From positions 1 to 9,314 of the forward strand of contig CAMVIL010000029.1 of NCBI GenBank assembly GCA_947167535.1: 9,314 nt of DNA, given 5' to 3'. The stretch comes from an uncultured Ruminococcus sp. Its GTDB lineage: Bacteria; Bacillota; Clostridia; Oscillospirales; Ruminococcaceae. The first letter of the stretch is position 1. Every line of letters begins with the position of its first letter. The position numbers and the translations under genes were made by a program. Below, piece by piece: positions 5,076-9,314 of the stretch. The notes beneath the pieces were generated by a model. The model made no database searches and was not told the origin of the DNA. It saw only the letters and a program-made list of their open reading frames with translations.

Positions 5076-6365
5076 TTGGATAAATTTGTTATACGCGGAG
5101 GCAAGCCTCTGAAGGGCGAAGTCACGATAAGCGGCGCCAAGAACGCGGCGGTCGCTATCGTTGCGGCAACTCTTCTCTGCGATGAACCCGTTGTGCTTGA
5201 GAATTGTCCTCAGATAAGCGATATCACCTTCTGCCTCAAGATACTCAGTTCTATGGGCGCTGAGGTGACAAGCCTTAACAACAACAAAGTCAGCATTGAC
5301 CCCCGCGGTATAATCAATCCTAAGGTACCTTACGATATGGCTACCAGAATGCGCGCTTCCAGCTATTTTCTCGGCGCACTTCTCGGCAGGTTCCACGAGG
5401 CTCACGTAGCGCTCCCCGGCGGCTGCGACCTCGGCGACAGGCCTATCGACCAGCACCTCAAGGCATTTACCTCTCTCGGCGCGGACAACTACGTCGAGGC
5501 AGGCGAGGTCCACCTCAGCGCGGATATGCTGGTTGGCTCTCTTATTTATTTTGACATCATAAGCGTCGGCGCTACTATTAACGCCATGCTGGCGTCGGCT
5601 AAGGCTGACGGATATACCGTTATCGAAAATGCCGCTAAGGAGCCGCACGTCGTTGACGTTGCGAACTTCCTCAATTCGATGGGCGCGAACATCATGGGCG
5701 CGGGCACCGATACCATTAAGATACACGGCGTGAAGTTCCTGCACGGTGTTGAGTATTCCATAATCCCCGACCAGATCGAGGCAGGTACCTATATGGCTGC
5801 CGTTGCAGCTACAAGGGGCGATGTTCTTATCAAGAACGTTATCCCCAAGCATCTTGAATCCATCACAGCTGCTCTGCGCAGGATCGGCGTCGGCATCGAA
5901 GAGTTTGACGAAGCCATCAGGATCTACGACAAGGGCGAGCTCAAGAAGATAAACATAAAGACCATGCCTCACCCCGGCTTCCCCACCGATATGCAGCCTC
6001 AGCTGTCTACACTGCTGACGCTGGCTCAGGGTGCCAGCGTTGTTACCGACGACATCTTCACCAACCGCTTCCGCTATGTCAACGAGCTGAGAAGAATGGG
6101 CGCTGATATCGTGGTGAACGGCAAGGCTGTCATCATCAACGGCGTTGACAAGCTCAAGGGCGCATCTGTTATGGCTCCCGACCTCAGAGCAGGCGCGGCT
6201 CTCGTTATCGCAGGACTTGCTGCAGAGGGCGAGACTACCATCGGCGATATCCACTACATCGAGCGCGGCTACGAGGGCATCGAGACCAAGCTCCGCGGAC
6301 TGGGCGCCGAGATCGTTAAGGTCAACGAGATCGAGCAGCGCGTCGAGGAACCCAAGAACGCCTGA
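5076..6365 (+). CDS. murA: UDP-N-acetylglucosamine 1-carboxyvinyltransferase
   Basis: 429 residues, normal length. It transfers the enolpyruvyl group from PEP to UDP-GlcNAc, the first committed cytoplasmic step of peptidoglycan synthesis. The sequence has the inside-out alpha/beta barrel pattern of the EPSP synthase family. Key residues are present: Lys22-Asn23 in ISGAKNAAV; the TRMRASSYFLGALLGRF substrate-binding segment (90-106); Cys117 in LPGGCDLGDRPIDQH, which binds PEP and is the fosfomycin target; and Asp305 in HPGFPTDMQPQ. Having Cys rather than Asp predicts fosfomycin sensitivity of the enzyme. The family N-terminus (MDKFVIRGG) fixes the start at a TTG (5076). No in-frame ATG lies nearby upstream, and AAGGG is about 13 nt away. 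Firmicutes often have two MurA paralogues; which one this is cannot be told. It is transcribed alone, ending at the 6432-6463 terminator. Confidence 0.96.
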   Translation: MDKFVIRGGKPLKGEVTISGAKNAAVAIVAATLLCDEPVVLENCPQISDITFCLKILSSMGAEVTSLNNNKVSIDPRGIINPKVPYDMATRMRASSYFLGALLGRFHEAHVALPGGCDLGDRPIDQHLKAFTSLGADNYVEAGEVHLSADMLVGSLIYFDIISVGATINAMLASAKADGYTVIENAAKEPHVVDVANFLNSMGANIMGAGTDTIKIHGVKFLHGVEYSIIPDQIEAGTYMAAVAATRGDVLIKNVIPKHLESITAALRRIGVGIEEFDEAIRIYDKGELKKINIKTMPHPGFPTDMQPQLSTLLTLAQGASVVTDDIFTNRFRYVNELRRMGADIVVNGKAVIINGVDKLKGASVMAPDLRAGAALVIAGLAAEGETTIGDIHYIERGYEGIETKLRGLGAEIVKVNEIEQRVEEPKNA

Positions 6366-6393
6366 CCGAAGGGCATTCTGACAAGATACAGGT

Positions 6394-6410
6394 CACGGGC
6401 GACCCCCGTG
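6394..6410 (+). other. Small hairpin after murA
   Basis: CACGGG-CGACC-CCCGTG forms a perfect 6-bp stem 28 nt after the murA stop, 21 nt before the main terminator stem. There is no T-run directly after it. It may protect the mRNA 3' end or be incidental. Confidence 0.4.
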
Positions 6411-6431
6411 TTAATGGAGAAATTTTTATAG

Positions 6432-6463
6432 AAAAGGACTGTTTTTGCAGTCCTTTTTGTTTT
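6432..6463 (+). terminator. Intrinsic terminator of murA
   Basis: AAAAGGACTG pairs with CAGTCCTTTT over 10 bp around the loop TTTTTG, running into a T-rich tail (TTTTTGTTTT). The A-tract on the left arm makes it a plausible bidirectional terminator. Confidence 0.9.
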
Positions 6464-6495
6464 GCCCGAATTATCAAAAAAATCTTATTAAACTA

Positions 6496-6524
6496 TTTAC
6501 AATCATTGCATTTTATAGTATAAT
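6496..6524 (+). promoter_or_regulatory. Sigma-A promoter of zapA
   Basis: TTTACA (6496-6501), a 17-nt spacer and a perfect TATAAT (6519-6524) place the start near 6531. A second TATAAT at 6528-6533 with TTGCAT (6506-6511) at 16-nt spacing forms an overlapping alternative promoter 9-10 bp downstream. Confidence 0.8.
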
Positions 6525-6583
6525 AGATATAATAGGCTAATTGTGCTGTTTTTGAACATAATACATAAGAGGAGGATATAAAA

Positions 6584-7213
6584 ATGAAGAACAAAGTCAC
6601 TGTAAATATTTACGGGAGAAGCTATCCCATGACCACCGACGAGTCGCCCGAGTACACCGAAAAGCTGGCGGAAACGCTCAACGTCCGCTTTGCAAAGCTC
6701 CGCGAACAGAAGAGCACTCTGTCGATACAGGATGCGGCGGCGATAATCTCGCTGGAATGCCTCGACGAGCTGGTGAAGAACAAGCAGACCGAGCAGAATA
6801 TCCGCACCCAGATCAGCGCATACGCTGAGGACGCAAGCGACTCCCGCGCCGAGATAGAAAAGCTCAACAAGGAGCTGGCAAAACGCGACGAGCGCATCAG
6901 ACAGCTGGAGCGCGAGATAAAGCTCCGTCAGCAGTTCTCCGATGAGGAGACCGCCGACCAGATCGTGAAGGGAAGCATCGACCGCGCTCTCGGCGGACAG
7001 AACCCCCAGAGGACTCCCGCGCCTGCGCCCGCAAGGACTCAGCCTGTTCAGCAGCCCGCACCTGCGACTCAGAACAGACCTGTACCTGCTCAGACAGCGG
7101 CTCCCGCCCAGAGCAGACCTGCGCCCACTCCCGTTCAGACTACTCCCAGAGTGACTCCCCCGCTTTCCGAAAGAGGCACTGCGGCAGGGATCGCTCCCAA
7201 GACAGATAAGTAA
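6584..7213 (+). CDS. zapA: Cell division protein ZapA with an extended Pro/Ala/Gln-rich tail
   Basis: 209 residues, about twice the usual 85-110 of ZapA. The N-terminal globular domain (1 to about 65) has the family pattern: KNKVTVNIYGRSYPM, then YTEKLAETLNVRFAKL, then IQDAAAIISLECLDEL. A charged coiled coil follows (about 65-117), as in all ZapA proteins, which form antiparallel dimers and tetramers that cross-link FtsZ filaments at the division site. The extra part (139-194) is low-complexity, with about 16 prolines and much Ala, Gln, Thr and Arg but no hydrophobic segment, so it is probably disordered in the cytoplasm. The ATG has a strong AGGAGGATAT site upstream. The stop overlaps the start of the U32 gene by 1 nt (TAATG), indicating coupled translation. 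The ZapA call is confident; the role of the tail is unknown. Confidence 0.9.
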   Translation: MKNKVTVNIYGRSYPMTTDESPEYTEKLAETLNVRFAKLREQKSTLSIQDAAAIISLECLDELVKNKQTEQNIRTQISAYAEDASDSRAEIEKLNKELAKRDERIRQLEREIKLRQQFSDEETADQIVKGSIDRALGGQNPQRTPAPAPARTQPVQQPAPATQNRPVPAQTAAPAQSRPAPTPVQTTPRVTPPLSERGTAAGIAPKTDK

Positions 7214-9294
7214 TGCCGGAGATACTTTCTCCCGCGGGCGGATATGAGCAGGCGGTGGCGGCGGTCAGCTGCGGCGCCGATGCGGTCTACCTCGGACTCA
7301 AGCGATTCTCCGCGCGGGCGGGGGCTAACAACTTCGACGAGGAAGAGCTCAGGCGGATAGTGGACTACTGCCACGAGCGCGGCGTCAAGGTACACGTCGC
7401 CGTCAATACCGTCATCTTCGACGACGAGCTTTCCGAGCTTGCGGACACACTCGCGCTTATATGCGAGGTCGGCGCGGATGCGGTCATCTCGCAGGATCTG
7501 GCGGTCGTCAGTATGGCGGAAAAGTGCTGTCCCAAGCTTTCGCTCCACGCTTCGACCCAGATGACGATACACACTGCCGACGGTCTTGAATTTGCAAGAC
7601 GTCTCGGCTTTGAACGCGCAGTCCTGTCCCGCGAACTCCCCGCAGAAATCATCTCGGAGCTTGCAAAGCATGACATCGAGACCGAGGTGTTCGTACACGG
7701 TGCGCTCTGCATGAGCGTGTCGGGACAGTGCTACATGAGCGCCATGATAGGCGGTCGGAGTGCCAACCGCGGCGGCTGTGCTCAGCCCTGCCGACTGCCC
7801 TGTTCCGTAAAGAAAGGACGAGAGGACTACGCGCTCTCGCTCAAGGACATGAGCCATCTTCGCCATCTTCGCGATCTTGACGCCGCAGGGGTGGATTCCT
7901 TCAAGATAGAAGGGCGCATGAAGCGTCCCGAGTACGCAGCGCTCTCGGCCCACGCTGCCCGCAAGGCGCTGTCCGGCGAGGACTACGACGAAGCTCTGCT
8001 GGCTGAGGTGTTCTCCCGCGGCGGCTTCACCGACGGATACTACACCGCGCGGCGTGGCAGAGAAATGTTCGGTCGCCGCACCAAAGAGGATGCGGCAGCG
8101 GCACGCTCGGCATATCCCAGAATACACGAGCTCTACCGCCGCGAATACAAGCGCTCGCAGGTGAGCTTTGAGGTATCCGTCAGAGCAGGCGAGCCGCTGA
8201 CCATCACCGCCCGCGACGAAAACGGTCTGACCGCAGCTTACACGGGGGACGCCCCCCAGACTGCCCTCAACCGTCCCTGCGACGAGGAATTTGTCAGAAA
8301 GCAGCTCTCAAAGCTGGGCGACGGCTTTTTTGAACTGAGCGAAATAGAATGTCATATAGACGGCGGACTAGCCGTTCCCGCGGGAGCGCTCAACAGCGCG
8401 CGCCGCGCCCTCACCGAGGAGCTTTGCCAAAAGCGCAGGGCATTCTTCTCCGCTCACACAGATTTCGACAGTGCCGCCGCAGAGAAGCTGCGTAAATCGG
8501 AAAGTTCCCGACGCGGACGGCATATACATCATAGTATACGCATCTCGGCGCAGACGGCGGAGCAGATCTCTCTGCTCTCCCCCGATTCGGCGGAGCTCGT
8601 ATTCCTGCCGCCCGAGATCTCCGAGATACGCAAAGCCCTTGACAGCTTCCCTGCCGAAAAGCTGGGCGTTGCCATGCCGCGCTTTACCTTCGACGAACAG
8701 CGCGACCTCGCGCAGCTAAAAGAGATCGCGGCGCTGGGGATAAAGCATATCCTCTGCACCAACTGTGCCCACATCGAGACGGCACTGAGACTGGGACTGA
8801 TCCCCCACGGCGGCATGGGTCTGAACGTGACCAACACCCTCGCCATCCGAAAGCTTCAGGAGCTGGGACTTGCCGACGTCATACTCTCCCCCGAGCTGAA
8901 AGCGGCACAGATCAGCGCTCTCGGCGGGGATATACCGGTCGGAGTCATGGCTTACGGCAGGCTGCCGATGATGCTGACCGCCAACTGCCCGATACGCGCA
9001 CAGGTCGGCTGCAAAAACTGTGGCAAGAGCCTTTACGACAGGACCGGACGTGAGATAAAAGTCCGCTGCAGCAAGGTTCGCGGCTATGTCGAGCTGCTCA
9101 ACTCCGATATACTGAGCATTTCCGACAAGCTGAGCGATTTTTCGGCGGCTGATATGCTCATGCTGGAGCTTTACGACGAGACAGCGGAGCAGTTGCGCGA
9201 CATCGCACGAGCCTTTGCAGAGGGCAGACCCATCGGGCTGAAGAACATCACCCGCGGACTTTATTACAGAGGAGTTTCCAGAAATGATACTTAA
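7213..9294 (+). CDS. U32-family protein (DUF3656 type), probable RNA hydroxylation factor
   Basis: 693 residues. The N-terminal U32 domain shows EILSPAGGYEQAVAAVSCGADAVY at its start (broken here by its own Gly/Ala turns), a TIM-barrel-like core, and the U32 signature EVFVHGALCMSVSGQCYMS (158-176). Cys166, Cys173, Cys189 and Cys193 match the four cysteines that hold an iron-sulfur cluster in TrhP-type members. KIEGRMKRPEY (231-241) is also conserved. A middle region (about 300-410) fits DUF3656. The C-terminal part repeats a U32-like barrel and has a second Cys group (592, 600, 603, 619). Although classed as collagenase-like peptidases, E. coli relatives TrhP and RlhA hydroxylate tRNA U34 and 23S rRNA C2501, using prephenate. 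Length and domain order are closer to RlhA, but assignment between the two is uncertain. It is translated from an ATG overlapping the zapA stop. Confidence 0.88.
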   Translation: MPEILSPAGGYEQAVAAVSCGADAVYLGLKRFSARAGANNFDEEELRRIVDYCHERGVKVHVAVNTVIFDDELSELADTLALICEVGADAVISQDLAVVSMAEKCCPKLSLHASTQMTIHTADGLEFARRLGFERAVLSRELPAEIISELAKHDIETEVFVHGALCMSVSGQCYMSAMIGGRSANRGGCAQPCRLPCSVKKGREDYALSLKDMSHLRHLRDLDAAGVDSFKIEGRMKRPEYAALSAHAARKALSGEDYDEALLAEVFSRGGFTDGYYTARRGREMFGRRTKEDAAAARSAYPRIHELYRREYKRSQVSFEVSVRAGEPLTITARDENGLTAAYTGDAPQTALNRPCDEEFVRKQLSKLGDGFFELSEIECHIDGGLAVPAGALNSARRALTEELCQKRRAFFSAHTDFDSAAAEKLRKSESSRRGRHIHHSIRISAQTAEQISLLSPDSAELVFLPPEISEIRKALDSFPAEKLGVAMPRFTFDEQRDLAQLKEIAALGIKHILCTNCAHIETALRLGLIPHGGMGLNVTNTLAIRKLQELGLADVILSPELKAAQISALGGDIPVGVMAYGRLPMMLTANCPIRAQVGCKNCGKSLYDRTGREIKVRCSKVRGYVELLNSDILSISDKLSDFSAADMLMLELYDETAEQLRDIARAFAEGRPIGLKNITRGLYYRGVSRNDT

Positions 9295-9314
9295 AATAAA
9301 AAAACTGCGCAACG
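9284..9314 (+). CDS. Start of a downstream gene (partial, possibly dUTPase)
   Basis: An ATG overlaps the last 11 nt of the U32 gene and is preceded by AGAGGAG at 9268-9274. Only ten codons are visible (MILKIKKLRN). This opening is compatible with dUTP diphosphatase, which often begins with a similar LKIKKL strand, but ten residues cannot prove it. Confidence 0.45.
   Translation, partial: MILKIKKLRN

Noticed and set aside
4788..6254. A 488-codon minus-strand open frame opposite murA
   Set aside because: It is antisense to murA and its leader, without recognisable domains; murA matches its family from end to end.
7001..7160. Tandem repeat in the zapA tail
   Set aside because: The DNA is compositionally biased but no constant repeat unit could be found; it is low-complexity coding sequence.
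7135..8127. A 330-codon minus-strand open frame opposite the end of zapA and the start of the U32 gene
   Set aside because: Its composition is that of a shadow frame, with no domain signature and no plausible ribosome binding site; the opposite strand has the U32 signature.

Overview
The window looks like a core-genome segment of a Gram-positive Clostridia member, most likely a Ruminococcus-like organism. This rests on the style of the proteins (IlvB, MurA, ZapA, a long U32 protein), strong AGGAGG-type ribosome binding sites, sigma-A promoters with 17-bp spacers, and a DUF2975/small-HTH gene pair. Species assignment is inference. There is no phage, transposon, CRISPR array or toxin-antitoxin system, and the coding density is ordinary.

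Minus-strand operon (1-3088): a sigma-A promoter at 3060-3088 drives ilvB (acetolactate synthase catalytic subunit), a DUF3592-like membrane protein and the N-terminal part of an AI-2E family transporter that runs off the left edge. The genes are separated by 12 nt and then overlap by 8 nt. Divergently, a plus-strand promoter (3127-3155) drives a tRNA-Leu(UAA) gene that ends in a strong terminator (3298-3330). A second strong plus-strand terminator lies at 3383-3413.

Regulated pair (3473-4502): a promoter bracketed by two near-identical palindromes precedes a DUF2975 membrane protein and a 69-aa XRE/YozG-like DNA-binding protein. The layout suggests an autoregulated membrane-protein/regulator module.

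Intergenic 4503-5075 is the richest non-coding part. It holds a nested inverted repeat with an interspersed-repeat-like motif, two perfect matches to the WalR (YycF) direct-repeat consensus spaced exactly 63 bp apart, a sigma-A promoter, and a leader of about 177 nt leading to murA, which appears to start at TTG. MurA carries out the first committed step of peptidoglycan synthesis, so putative WalR sites in front of it make biological sense.

Right part (6366-9314): after the murA terminator, a strong promoter (6496-6524) drives zapA (an FtsZ-ring protein with an unusual Pro/Ala/Gln-rich tail). zapA overlaps by 1 nt a 693-aa U32-family protein, probably an RNA hydroxylation factor rather than a protease. 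A further gene begins at 9284 and runs off the right edge. The window thus combines branched-chain amino acid synthesis, tRNA supply, cell-wall synthesis and division genes. The most interesting signals are regulatory: the WalR-like boxes before murA and the paired palindromes around the DUF2975 promoter.
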